Made by a program: the position numbers and the translations under genes
The notes under the pieces: model-generated
The model's database searches: none
What the model was told of the DNA's origin: nothing
Seen by the model: the letters and a program-made list of their open reading frames with translations, nothing else
Origin: Rhizophagus clarus
Taxonomy: Eukaryota; Glomeromycota; Glomeromycetes; Glomerales; Glomeraceae
Assembly (NCBI GenBank): GCA_015698045.1
Contig: BLAL01000285.1
Location: 744,001-808,000, forward strand
Direction of reading: 5' to 3'
Length of the DNA stretch: 64,000 bases
Part shown: positions 19,871 to 32,143 of the stretch, piece by piece
How positions within the stretch are numbered: position 1 is the stretch's first letter
How the letters are laid out: each line of letters opens with the position of its first letter

Positions 19871-22019
19871 CTAATTTGTTTTGAGCATAATGATTCGTTG
19901 TTTAGCAGATTTATGGTGCCAATAGATTGCTTGACTTACGTCTTTTTTGATTCCTTTTCCAAGTTCATACATGAAAGCAAGGTTATACTGAGCATAAATA
20001 TTTCCCGAATTTGCTGCCTTGTGATATAGTTCAAAAGCTTTTTCATAATTTTTATAAACAGCCTCTCCATTTTCATACATAATAGCAAGATTATGTTGAG
20101 CATTACTATTTCCTAAATTTGCCGCTTGCTGATACAATTCAAATGCTTTTATTTTATTTACACTATTTCCAATTCCAATATCATAACAATACCCAACTTT
20201 TAATAAACTTGATGCATAACCCATATTTGCTGTTTTTTTCGTAAAATTTCAAAGCTAACTTTTCATCTTTCACAATTCCACGACCAGTCTCATAACATAA
20301 TCCAACATAGAATTGCGCCAATGTATGACCTTGCATTGATGCAAAAATGAATAAATTAAATGCCTTTTCATTATCTACATTTGTTACAATTCCTAAATAA
20401 TTAAAATATCCAAGTAAAAATATAGAGTCTGAATCATTTTGATTAATTAATAACCAATCATAAATTTCTCGTGAATTTATATTATTCTCATTAAAATAAT
20501 CGAGAATATTCTCAAGATTTTTGATTAATGTAAGTTCTCTTCCTTCATTAAGTATTTTAAAAATATAATTTACTATACCATTAACTATTTTGTTTTCAGA
20601 TGAAATGATTTCATTTGTTAAGGTTGTAAATACTACTTCTTTTGTATTATTCATCTTATTGAAATTTTGTATAATTTGAGACATTTCCTCATGTAATGAA
20701 TTATTAATATTTGATGAAGTATCAATATTAGCTAGATTGATATTTTGTCCATTCGTTATAATTTGTTTTAATCTCTCTACTACTTTATTTATGGTTGGAC
20801 GTTTATCTGGTTCTCCATTCCAACATTCTAAAAAAGAAAAAAAATAGTAATGTTTTATAGAAAAAAAATAAAATAAAATAAATGAAAGTTTGCTAAATTT
20901 TTTTTTTGAAAAATATTACATACCGGTATAAATTTTAATGTAATCTTCGGGTGTATCAGGAATAGGATCTTCTCTAAGGCCTTGTGAAATTTCTATAACC
21001 AAATCAATATCATATTGTTCACCTTCAGTATAAAAAGGAGGTTGACCACTAGAAATCTCCCAGAATAATACACCAACACTATAGACGTCACTTTTTTCAT
21101 TTAATGTTTTGAGTTGTTATTCTTTCTTCGTCCGCTAAATCTTTTTGGATCGACATAAGGAATTACTTCAAAAAGTTTTGATTGTATATTGGATGATGAT
21201 TCAATTCTCTTCGACAACCCAAAGTCGGACAACTTGATAATGTTTTGATGGATCAATACATTACCAGAGTGTTATTAAAAAAAATAAATCTATAATATTA
21301 AAAGACAAGGAAAAATTTTAAATTAACATTTATGATTAATAAAATAAATTACCAAATTATGATGCACAATGCCTTCGTTATGTAAACACGACACGGCATA
21401 AGCTAATTGGTATGCCAAGTTATATTTATCATTCCAAGTAAGAATATTGAAGTTTTCCTTTAAATAATTTTTTAGAGGACCAGAATCAGCATACTCCATC
21501 ACTAGCAAATAATTTTTTGATTGAACATTGTCATTTTCTAATTATGAATAATCGAATTAATCACTCTTTTATTGAAACATTTTTTATATAATTCAAATAA
21601 CATATTGTAATATTAATATTATTATACCTGGATCAAATTTTGCAATACCATAGAATTTAATAATATTGTTATGAAATTGTATGTCACGTTGAAGCTTAAG
21701 CTAGAATATCATTTTTATAAATATAAACTTAACTGAGTACATATGTAATATGCTAATATTATTCTTATATCATAGTTTAATTGGTATATACCTTGTGAAC
21801 TATTTCTTTCACAGTGATGTTATCATGATTAAAAAACGACTTCAACGCTAAATATTGTTCTGAATTTTTCCAACGTGCACGATAAACTTTTCCAAATCCT
21901 CCAGTGCCAATTGTTTGAATATTACTAAAATGTTTACATTCATAAAATTTATAATACTCTCTAGAAACAGCTTCTTCAATCCAATCAATCCATTCGTTTG
22001 TATCCGTTGCGTTTTGCAT
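19871..22019 (-). pseudogene. Kinase-Sel1 paralogue 1 (broken)
   Basis: The gene has the same five-exon layout as copies 2, 3, 4 and 7. Exon 1 (about 21793-22019) keeps the Gly-rich loop 'GTGGFGKVYRA' and the Lys of 'LALKSFF'. Three length changes relative to intact paralogues shift the frame. One is a net 10-bp shortening in the activation-segment exon near 21108-21120, which leads to a stop. Another is one extra T in a homopolymer near 20240 in the Sel1 region. The third is a 1-base loss near 19892 that removes the normal C terminus. The catalytic HRD is changed to 'HHN' at the end of exon 3, so even a repaired frame would lack the catalytic Asp. It is most likely dead; a pseudokinase origin before decay is possible. 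Confidence 0.85.
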
Positions 22020-24876
22020 TTTGATATTATTTTTATTTTTATTTTTATTTATGGGTGTCAGTTAGGAACCTAACATGACGCGAATTTAAGTAAATTATTT
22101 ACATGAAGAACAAAAATTTGAACATACATTAAAATACTAAATTGCAAAAAAGAATAATCTACTCAAACCGGTGAACTAAGCAAGGAAAGGTTGACACTAA
22201 TGTGAAAGTACGACATCGAGTTGAAACCCTTCACGGTCAGTTAATCCTAATCATAGTCACTTCATCTCTTACAGCCAATCCAAAGACCAGGTAAGTCGAA
22301 GCCCGTACCCGCAGATATCCTATGACTAACACCGCCAGCCCCCAAGATAAGTATATCTACCCTGCACTGGTCAGTAAGGTCAAAAAACAAAAATTTCTCC
22401 AAGTGACTATATTGCATTTTGATATTATTAGTAATCAGAGAGTAAAGTATGGTTGATTTATTCTTTAAATAATGTCGTAGTAGTACAAGCAAAGTCATCG
22501 TATATTATAGGGTTGGATCGTTCTTAGATAAATTGATATTGACCTCTAATAAGTAACCTACGGTTTAAAATAGTTTTTATTAATATTTTTTTTTAATAAA
22601 AAAATCATATCAAACTTAGCAATTTGCTTGAGGTCGATGCCAACCAATCGGTCCAAACTGATACTAGGGCCGTTCCAAATTTTTAAACATTTCTAAATCG
22701 TCTCAAAACTTGGCAATTTGCTTGAGACAAATTTTGAATTGGTCTGGACTGAACCCTATAAGTGTGGCTTGTAATTTTATTTTATAATGTTGGCTAAAAT
22801 TTCTAATTCTGGCCCAAATTATAAATAGTGTTTTATTAGAGATGCACGCCGGGAAAAAGAACTATACTGTTATGACTATTAAGCAATGCAAGTTAAATTT
22901 TAGTTATTATAAATTTAAATATCAATTTTCTTTTTTTAAGATCGATTCGCCTATTATTAACTCATTAATTGAATCTATTTACATGCACATGCATCGACTA
23001 ACACGGAAACTTTAATAAGATATATATATATATTATATATTAGTATTTAAATTTAGGAAATTGCCTTTAGAATAAGTATTTAGATTAAATTTTATTGTTC
23101 TTGAAACCGGTCAATTTGGTATATTCTAATATTTTTAACCACAATAGATTTAGTGGGGAACATTTCGCGAGAGTGATTTTATAAATGCAAAAAATAGGTC
23201 TTCAATACTTATATAATTCGAGAAATTTCTAAATGTATATATAATGAATTTAGAAAAAAAATATAATAAGCATTTCTTGCATAACAAAATGATTTTATTG
23301 AGAAATTTATACGCATGATATATCATAAATAAATTACTATATCGGATTATATACGAGAACAAATAAGATAGTGAGAATGTAATAAAACAACTGTTAACAT
23401 TAAAGAAACCTAATTATTAAAAAATGTTAAGCTGATAGAAGTCAATTTTCAAATGTTTTGTTTGTTATTTGCGCGTTATGTTACGTGACTTAAAAATACA
23501 GTATATCATCAATTTAGCGAAAATATTGTGACAGGCAGGTCACTGTTTTAATATAACTATTGTATGATTTTGCTTCAATACACTAATAATAATCAACGTC
23601 ATTCACTAATTAAAAATTAAAGTGGCTCATGACGTAGAAGGAATAACAGTAAATATATAACAATTTTATAATCTTTTTTTTTGAAAATTTTCGTTAATTG
23701 TAACTATGATAATTGAAAAAATTTCAATTGATTGATGGGGATCGAATTAAACGTTATTCTCTTGGCAATAGTAAATCTCATTATTTTGGATGAAAATTTG
23801 GAATATGAAATCTAAATTTTTTATTATTCGTCATTCGAATTTTACCGAAAAAATTCTTTCTTCATTTAATAATATTATAACATTCTTGTTCTTTAAATCT
23901 TACTTCATCTTTGTTTTACAATTTGACGAATCACATTTCTAATATGTTAAAAAGTTTAACATTATTAACAAAATTTTATAATAATGATAATAATTATAAT
24001 AATGATAATAACGATATCAAATTTTAAATGATCAATTTTAAGAGTTAAAAACAAACAAAATTATGTTTAAATAATTTATTATGGTACTTTATATAATGAA
24101 AATCCTTGTTATACTGAAAGGTTGATTAAGGATTATAGTTAATTATACTATTCGATTATGAAACCAGGTTATTACAATGAATAATGTTATAATTTGGGAA
24201 TTTTAATATATACTCAAATAAAATCTAAAATACTTTGTAAATAATCTTCTATCATATACAAACGGTAAGGTTAAGATTATTTTTAAAATTTTTGGATTTT
24301 TAAGATGTGTTATGATCATGTGATCATAGAAAGATGTAATTTAGTTTATTAGACTCCACTCATTGAGACGCACCTAATGGTAACAAAATCAATATCTGTG
24401 AAATTGATAGATAAAAGGTTATATCAATTTATAAATTTTTAGTTATTGAAAAATATCTTATCATACAATACTTATAGAAAGAAGAACTTTATTCTATCAG
24501 ATTCTTCTCATAGCCGCATCAAATGGTGGTAGTTTTCATTTATAGGGTCATTAGATAAAAAGATATTTCAATTTAAAGAATTTAGCCTCTATTTGTAATA
24601 ATTTGTAGATCATTTTTAAAAAATCATTAAAAAATACCATAGAATTACAATAATATTATTTTATTAAATAAAATATAAAAAATTTTAAAGTATCTTTAAT
24701 TAAAAAATAAAATTACAGGCAAATTCGCCTGCAAAACAGCTGGCAACTGCAGAAAATAATTTATAATCATAAATAACACACATAAAGATCAGTTACAATT
24801 ATTCTATTTAAGCTAATATACAACGTATTATACAGGAATAGATTTTACCTTTAGACAATAGGTGTGTACTTTATAT
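22020..24876. other. Intergenic spacer with GC-richer islands
   Basis: The spacer lies upstream of copy 1 and downstream of copy 2. It contains TTTTTA microsatellite sequence at 22028-22050, a GC-richer island at about 22160-22390 of unknown nature, and a possible MITE at 22509-22757. At 22837 there is an isolated terminal-repeat-like word (TAGAGATGCACGCCGGG). The part 23760-24210 is clearly similar to 40990-41440, the matching 3' flank of copy 4. No gene is supported. Confidence 0.4.
22509..22757. mobile_element. Possible MITE with AGGGTT ends
   Basis: The segment starts AGGGTTGGATCG and ends with the complement of AGGGTTCAGTCC, flanked by TA-rich sequence on both sides. Inside is a direct repeat of 'TAGCAATTTGCTTGAG' type (near 22617 and 22709) and inverted CGGTCCAAACTG/TGGTCTGGACTG-like words. 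It is short and without coding capacity. Ends and target duplication are not certain. Confidence 0.35.
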
Positions 24877-27800
24877 TTACTTAAAAATGTTTAATAATTT
24901 GTTCGGATATGAATTTTTTGATTTTCTTAATTTTACTAATTTCTTTTGAGCATCTTGATCTCCTTGTTTAGCAGATTTCTCGTACCAATAAATTGCTTGA
25001 TTTATATTCTTTTCAGTTCCTTCTCCATTTTCATACATAAGAGCAAGATTAAATTGAGCATCACTATCTCCTGAATCTGCTGCCTTTTGATATAATTCAA
25101 TTGCTTTATCATAATCTTTATCAACTCCTTTTCCATTTTTATACATATTAGCAAGATTATTTTGAGCATCACTATGTCCTGAATTTGCTGCCTTTTCATA
25201 TAGTTCAATTGCTTTTTCATAATCTTTATCAACTCCTTTTCCATTTTTATACATGAGAGCAAGATTAAATTGAGCATTACTATGCCCTGAATTTGCTGCC
25301 TTGTGATATAATTCAATTGCTTTATCATAATCTTTATCAACTCCTTCTCCATTTTTATACATATTAGCAAGATTATTTTGAGCATCACTATGTCCTGAAT
25401 TTGCTGCCTTTTCATATAGTTCAATTGCTTTTTCATAATCTTTATCAACTCCTTTTCCATTTTTATACATGAGAGCAAGATTAAATTGAGCATCACTATG
25501 CCCTGAATTTGCTGCCTTGTGATATAATTCAATTGCTTTATCATAATCTTTATCAACTCCTTCTCCATTATTATACATGAGAGCAAGATTAAATTGAGCA
25601 CCACTATGCCCTGAATTTGCTGCCTTTTCATATAGTTCAATTGCTTTTTCATAATCTTTATCAACTCCTTCTCCATTTTTATACATGAGAGCAAGATTAA
25701 ATTGAGCATCACTATCTCCTGAATTTGCTGCCTTTTCATATAGTTCAATTGCTTTTTCATAATCTTTATCAACTCCTTTTCCATTATTATACATGAGAGC
25801 AAGATTATTTTGAGCACCACTATGCCCTGAATTTGCTGCCTTTTCATATAGTTCAATTGCTTTTTCATAATCTTTATCAACTCCTTCTCCATTATCATAC
25901 ATGAGAGCAAGATTAAATTGAGCACTACTATGTCCTGAATTTGCTGCCTTGTGATATAATTCAATTGCTTTTTCATAATCTTTATCAACTCCTTCTCCAT
26001 TTTTATACATAAGAGCAAGATTATTTTGAGCATCACTATCTCCTGAATTTGCTGCCTTGTGATATAATTCAATTGCTTTTTCATAATCTTTATCAACCCC
26101 TTCTCCATTTTTATACATAAGAGCAAGATTATATTGAGCTATAATATTTCCTAAATTTGCTGCTTTTTGATAGAATTCAATTGCCTTTTGCTTGTTAGTA
26201 CTGGCCACAATACCTTGACTATAGAAATAACCAATTTTTAATAATCCTGACGCATAACCCATATCTGCTATTTTTTCATAATATGTAAGAGCTAACTTTT
26301 CATCTTTCCCAACTCCACGACCAGTCTCATAACATAATCCAACATAAAATTGTGCTAATGCATGACCTTGCTCTGATGCATTAATAAACAAATCAATTGC
26401 TTTCTTGTTATCTTCACTTGTTTCAACTCCTAAATAATTAAAATATCCAAATAAGAATACAGAATCTGAATTATTTTGATTAATTAATAACCAATCATAA
26501 ATTTCTCGTGAATTTATATTATTTTTATTAAAATAATCAAGAATCTTTTTAGGATTTTTGATTAACGTAGATTCTTTTCCTTCATTAAGTATTTTGAAAA
26601 TATAATTTACAATATCATTAACTATTATACTTATGTTTTCATTTGATAAGGTTGTAAATAATACTTCTTTTGTATTCATTTTATCAAAATCTTGTATAAA
26701 TTGAGACATCTCTCCATGTAATGAATTATCAGTGTTTGAAGAAGTATCAATATTAGCTGGATTAAAGTTTTGTATAATTTGAGACATTTCCCCATGTAAT
26801 GAATTATTAGTAGAAGTATCAATATTGGCTGGATTAAAATTTTGATTATCTGTTGATGTCAATTGAGAACTCAATTTTGCTTGATAATTTTTTGTTAATA
26901 CGTTCATTTTTGTTTTTAATCTTTCTACTACTTGATTGATGGTTGGACGCTTATCTGGTTCTCCATTCCAACATTCTAAAAAAAGCATATAATAATATAA
27001 AATAATATAATTAATGAATTTCCAATTTTTTTTTATCAAAGAGTATTACATACCAGTATAAATTTTAATGTAATCTTCAGGTGTGTCAGGAGTAGGATCT
27101 TCTCTAAGTCCTTGTAAAATTTCTATAGCCAAGTCAAGATCATATTTTTCACCTTCGGCATAAAAAGGAGGTTTACCACTAGAAATCTCCCAAAATAATA
27201 CGCCGACACTATAGACGTCACTTTTTTCATTCAATGAATATATCTGCGTTGGGTTTTTATTCTTTCTTCGTCCACTAAATCTTTTTGGATCGACGTAAGG
27301 AATTATTCCAAAAAGTTTTGATTGTGTGTTTGAAATTGATTCAATTCTCTTTGATAACCCAAAGTCGGACAACTTGATAATATTTTGATGGACCAATAAA
27401 TTGCCAGAGTGCTATAAATATGTTACGATGTTAAAAAATATAAAAAGATTTTTACAATAATAATTTTAAAATCAATAAAGTAAATTACCAAGTCACGATG
27501 CACTATTCCTTCGTTATGTAAACACGACACGGCACAAGCTAATTGGTATGCTAAGTTGTATTTATCGTTCCAAGTAAGAATATGGAAGTTTTCTTTTAAA
27601 TAATTTTTAAGAGTACCAGAGTCAGCATACTCCATCACTAGCAAATAATTTTTTGAGTGAACATTGACATTTTCTAATAATAAATAAAATAAATATTATT
27701 AAATATCACTTTTGAAATATTAAAATACTCGACAAATAATTATCATACCAGGGTCAAATTTTGCAATTCCATAGAATTTAATTATGTTATTATGAAATTG

Positions 27801-28131
27801 TATATCACGTTGAAGCTTAAGCTTGGATTTAAATATGCTTAATAAGAACATATATATATAGTATTATGAATATTATAATGTTATATTATATAATCAGTCA
27901 ATACCTCATGAACTATTTCTTTTGCGGTGTCGCCATCAATATTAAAAAAGGATTTCAACGCAAAATATTGTTCTGAATTTCTCCAACTCGCACGATAAAC
28001 TTTTCCAAATCCTCCAGTACCGATTTTTGAACGTTACTAAAATATTCATGTTCATATAATCTAAAATAATCTTTAGCAATAGCTTCTTCAATCCAGTTAA
28101 TACATTCGTTTGTATTTTTTGTGTTTTGCAT
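24877..28131 (-). CDS. Kinase-Sel1 paralogue 2 (frameshift in exon 1)
   Basis: The exons are 27905-28131, 27749-27821, 27489-27673, 27054-27411 and 24877-26975. Exons 2-5 are open and in frame: 'GIVHRDL' joins 'HSGNLLVHQN' as the catalytic loop, followed by 'LSDFGLSKR' and 'ECWNGEPDKRPT' across the last junction. The final exon adds a linker with two copies of a 'SLHGEMSQ' motif and about fifteen Sel1-like units. Roughly ten of these are nearly identical 36-residue units with 'VDKDY'. Exon 1 has five T where paralogues have one base more (near 28022-28027), which throws the Gly-rich loop out of frame and stops 25 codons later. This is either a real lesion or a homopolymer sequencing error. 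The kinase resembles the tyrosine-kinase-like group expanded in this fungal lineage. Its substrate is unknown. Confidence 0.75.
25000..26150 (-). repeat. 108-bp tandem array encoding Sel1 units
   Basis: Ten or so units of 108 bp (36 codons each) are nearly identical at DNA level and are recognisable by the recurring plus-strand word CTTTATCAACTCCTT. Alternating variants ('AQNNLANMY' and 'AQFNLALMY') form a 216-bp higher-order period in the 25100-25500 part. The multiple-of-three unit lets repeat number change without breaking the protein. Confidence 0.9.
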
Positions 28132-30683
28132 TTTTTGGTATTATTAGTCAAATGAAAAAATTTATTTTTGTTATTAAATTCTAAATATACATTAATTTTT
28201 GGTAACGTTATACAAACAAGCCATTGCGCATAATGCATATTGATATGTTAAATGTTACATTACGCTACAATAACCTAATGTAACGTTACATTTATATATT
28301 TACCAGAATTAATATAAATTAATCACACTAATTACTTTAATCTTGGCTGAGTTTATAATTTATAATTTTATATAATGTAATAACAAATTATGATCGTCGT
28401 AGATCACAAGAAAAACATTATCATCATCTACATTAGTTGAACTCATTTTTTTTTATATTAAGTTCAAGCTTTAATTATATCAAATTGAATATTTATACAA
28501 TAAAATATCGTAATGTAACTTTTAGAAAATTTATTGTAACGTATAATTACTGAATTAATAATGCCTGCATCAACTAACACGAAAGTTTTGACCGAAAAGT
28601 TTATTCAGATAAATACTGTATGTATGTATATTAATAAAAAGGCATGTAAATTATTTGAAGTTACAAGAATTTATGCGTCATAAATTTCAATCACCGTGAA
28701 ACCATAATCAAAAGATAAGATTAATATGAAATCTAATTCGGATTCAAGAAACAATTTCAATAATAAATATGTACGGTAGGTACTTTATTATTTAATAATA
28801 TCGTGAGGATTTCATAAGAAATCGAGAACATCAAGAAGTTCAATATCAAATAGTATTTAATTCTTGTTTTCTGGCTTTATTCTGTTTTAATTCTTTAGAA
28901 TAAACATTTTTAAAAAAATCTCTTAAGATATAAACTTACAGGTCTTTTAAGATTCTTTCGTTAATTATAATAGATTGATGATCGATGTATGTTAAAAGAT
29001 ATTATCTTTTCTAAATCAAACCATCTCATTCAAATTTTGGTGAACAAAGTTTCTCGTTTAATATTATAAGCTTAATATTATGCATATCATTAATTCGAAA
29101 CATTTTGTCTCCATGTTGATTGATATTTTACCAAAATACAAGGATGAGAATGATAAAATTACAAAGATTTTAAAGGAAATATCCATGCAAGATAATATTG
29201 TTTTTAGTTTGAAGAAACTCTTATAGGTCTTAAGTCCGTAAAATTTTAAGACATCAATATAACCCCACTGACTCAATTTTTGACGTCTCATCGCTTATTT
29301 TCAGATAACAAATTATGTGAGGTAATATCTTCTGTTGTAACGTAAAAATACATTAACTCATTTATTAGTAACATTTAACGATAATTACTATAATGTGAAT
29401 ACGTTTAATAAGATCAAGTGTACAATTGATTGTGTGTTTTAATATTATGAATTCCCAGTCATTGCCATTTGCCAAACTTTTATCATGCTTACATCATGAT
29501 ATGGTGTAATCCATATATTAACTTATTAAGGTAAACACCATATCTAACTTTTTATATAACAGGTTTACATTACCGATACGTAAATCTCGAAATTGATTCT
29601 TTCCGTAGACTTTGTAACTCGCAAGCCAACATATCTTTTATCTAAATCTTAATAGCTTCGTAAACTTCATGCTCTGGATATTCTTCCATAAAGTTTTGTA
29701 TTATGATTAAATCTTCCGCAATGTAATCTACTACAATATAAGTAGAGCAATAATTTTTTAATTAATAATATATTTAAACTTAAAAAATGTATAATACCTC
29801 GTTTGATAAATTTTCCATTTAACATTTTTCTGAATTATTTAAAAATTTCAGAGCTATAAAATATCGAAAATTGATCTCAATTTTTACATTCATTGTTCCA
29901 TTTATGTATACATTCATCAACCAAATTTATACACTCCTTCTTTTGCAATATTTTTATAAGGTATTCACTCTAAAATTTACGGAAGAGACTTTTATATATT
30001 TGTCAAACTTGTTAAACGGATATAAGCTTTGTGGGAAAAATTGGATATACTGATAAATGGGAATCACCGGTTTTTTTTATGCAAATAATTTACCATTTCA
30101 GAAGTGCGGATTTGAACAACTTTAGATACGAAAAATATATTATTTGACATTAGAAAATATGAATTGGCAAAGCATTTTTTTTAACAAAAATTATTTTAGC
30201 AAATTTATTTGTTTCCATTTATCGCCGTTTTCAAAATGATGTATGCAGTGCTTATATCTGAATAAAAAAAAAAAGAAAACCGAAAACCGGATGAAAACAG
30301 AACAAAAAATGGACGAAAACCAGTCGAATATTGGTATTCGAATATTCAATCACGAATAAATAGCCTACACCATTTTGAAAATGGCGATAAATATTATGTT
30401 TCATCATTTCAAATAATAAATCGACGCTGAATATTTACTTGAGCGATTAAGCACTAATTAAAGTATGTTGTGCAAGGTGATACACATATGTGAACTTTTT
30501 TGGATTTACTGATTGGGTTATGTATAATAATTTAATATTAACTTTTTACTCTTCATTGTGATCGTCGCAAATAATTCTCTCAGTTTCAAATAGGTGAGAA
30601 TAATAATTTTTTCTTTAATATGTACATAATAGATTCTACTAAGACATAATTTTGTATCCAGAAAAAAAATTATTGAAATAAAT
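28132..30683. other. Intergenic spacer between divergent kinases
   Basis: Divergent promoters of kinase-Sel1 copy 2 (left) and the plus-strand zinc-ribbon kinase (right) must lie here. It contains a 166-bp MITE at 30222-30387. About 29650-29730 on the minus strand reads like a short coding relic ('AEDLIIIQNFMEEYPEHE') ending in a stop, but nothing around it supports a gene. Confidence 0.4.
30222..30387. mobile_element. TA-flanked MITE (Tc1/mariner- or Stowaway-like)
   Basis: This 166-bp element has about 24-bp terminal inverted repeats: TCGCCGTTTTCAAAATGATG at the left and the complement of TCGCCATTTTCAAAATGGTG at the right. TA lies on both sides (30220-30221 and 30388-30389). The tandem duplicate of this locus has the uninterrupted sequence at 32831-32846 (TTCCATC-TA-AATATATG), which is the empty site. 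The interior is AT-rich, non-coding, with an inverted GAATATTGGTATTCGAATATTC core. Confidence 0.85.
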
Positions 30684-32143
30684 ATGGAAAGTAATAATAG
30701 TTGTCCGGAATGTGGCAAAACGGTTATCGATAAAATTTTATCTTATTGCAGGCCATGCAACTCAGAACATTTTCGTGATAATTTTACCAATTGGACCAGT
30801 AATGATTTGGATATCGATAAACTTATTCAAAATTCTCAACTTGATGCAACTTCTGGATTTAGATTAATTGAATGGATTGAATATTCAAATCTTGAAAATA
30901 TTGAATTTGTTGCTAATGGTGGGTTTGGAAGTGTATATAAAGCCATTTGGAAAGATGGTCCTATTGAAAAACCCTTTTGGAATATTGACAAATCTGAATG
31001 GATACGGGTTAGTAATGAGAAAGTGGCAATAAAAAAATTTCGGAATGTGACTAGTGTAAGCTCGGAGTTCTTGTCTGAGGTATATATAATTTGAATAATT
31101 ACTTTTATAAATAATTTAAACATTGACATAAATCTAATATTTATATTATCAGGTCAAGAATAACTTGGTATTTAATGTTGGAGGTTGTAATAGAATTTAT
31201 GGAGTGACTCGTGATCCTAATAATGAAGAGTTTGCCATTGTCACTAAATTTCAAAATAATGGTGATATGAGAAAATTCATTAAAGAAAAACATAATATCC
31301 TGAATTGGAGATATATTATTAAAATGCTTAAGGATATCAGTAATGGCTTATATACCGTTCATAGCAAAGAACATCACCATAAAGATTTCCACAGTGGTAA
31401 CATCTTGATTAATATTAACTATCGCACTATTTTCGGTAATACTACTATTAAATCAGTGATTTCGGATTTTGGCTTATGTTGTCCTGCAAATCAAAATTCT
31501 GCGGATAAATCATTATACGGTGTCTTACCATTTGTTGCACCAGAAGTTTTACGTGGTGGTGAATTTACTGAAACAGCTGATATTTATGGATTTGGGATGG
31601 TGATGTCAGAATTAATCAGTGGTGAAGCTCCTTTTGCTGATAGAGATTATGACTTGCACTTAGCATTGGATATTTGCAAAGGAGAACGTCCATCAATTCC
31701 AGAATATACACCCAAGTCATATGCTGCATTAATGAAACGTTGCTGGGATCCTATTCCTACCAATCGTCCGGCAGCTTGTGATCTGCTAAAGGCAATTAGA
31801 GACTGGGAAAAAATTATATGTGAATCTAAAGAAGAATTTAACCAGGAACAGGAAGACAGTTGGAAAGCACGATTAGCAGAATTAGCTTCAAACAAACCGA
31901 AAAAATCACAGGACATGCTTACTAGTAAAAAACTTGACTATTTCGAGCGACTCACTCCTCAACTACCTGAGGCTAAGAATGTTGAAATAAAAACAAACGA
32001 TAGTAGTACGTTGTATACTTTATACCTTTTTGTAAATAAGATCTGTAATCTAACATATTTTACCATTAATAGCATACTATACTCGGCAACTTGATATGTC
32101 TCTTGATTTAGGAAAATCTCAACAATTTGATATGCCTCTTTAG
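30684..32143 (+). CDS. Protein kinase with N-terminal zinc-ribbon-like segment
   Basis: Three exons, 30684-31079, 31153-32005 and 32073-32143, give 439 aa. The N terminus has two Cys pairs (CPEC at residues 7-10 and CRPC near 28-31), followed by 'NFTNWTSNDLDIDKLIQ', a pattern typical of Rhizophagus kinases. The kinase domain shows 'GGFGSVYKA', 'VAIKKF', catalytic 'HHKDFHSGNIL', 'ISDFGL', 'APEV' and the subdomain XI Arg of 'CWDPIPTNRP'. All key residues are present, with Lys for Arg in HRD. I chose a third exon because it restores an in-frame tail ('RQLDMSLDLGKSQQ') using a GTACGT donor; reading through instead would stop at 32094. A decayed duplicate follows 1 kb downstream. Confidence 0.88.

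Noticed and set aside
22262..22498. Minus-strand frame containing 'ILGAGGVSHRISAGTGFD'
   Set aside because: The Gly-rich look comes from the GC-richer island. No family match or extension was found, so it is listed only as a possible non-coding island.
25002..26126. 374-codon open frame on the minus strand inside the Sel1 array
   Set aside because: It is a shifted frame of the 108-bp Sel1 repeats that stays open only because the unit is a multiple of three. The Sel1 frame is the conserved one.
25000..26150. Regular direct repeats that could suggest a CRISPR array
   Set aside because: The units are contiguous, 108 bp, protein-coding Sel1 repeats without spacers, in a eukaryotic genome.
31647..31916. 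Minus-strand 89-codon frame
   Set aside because: It is antisense to the kinase domain of the plus-strand zinc-ribbon kinase.
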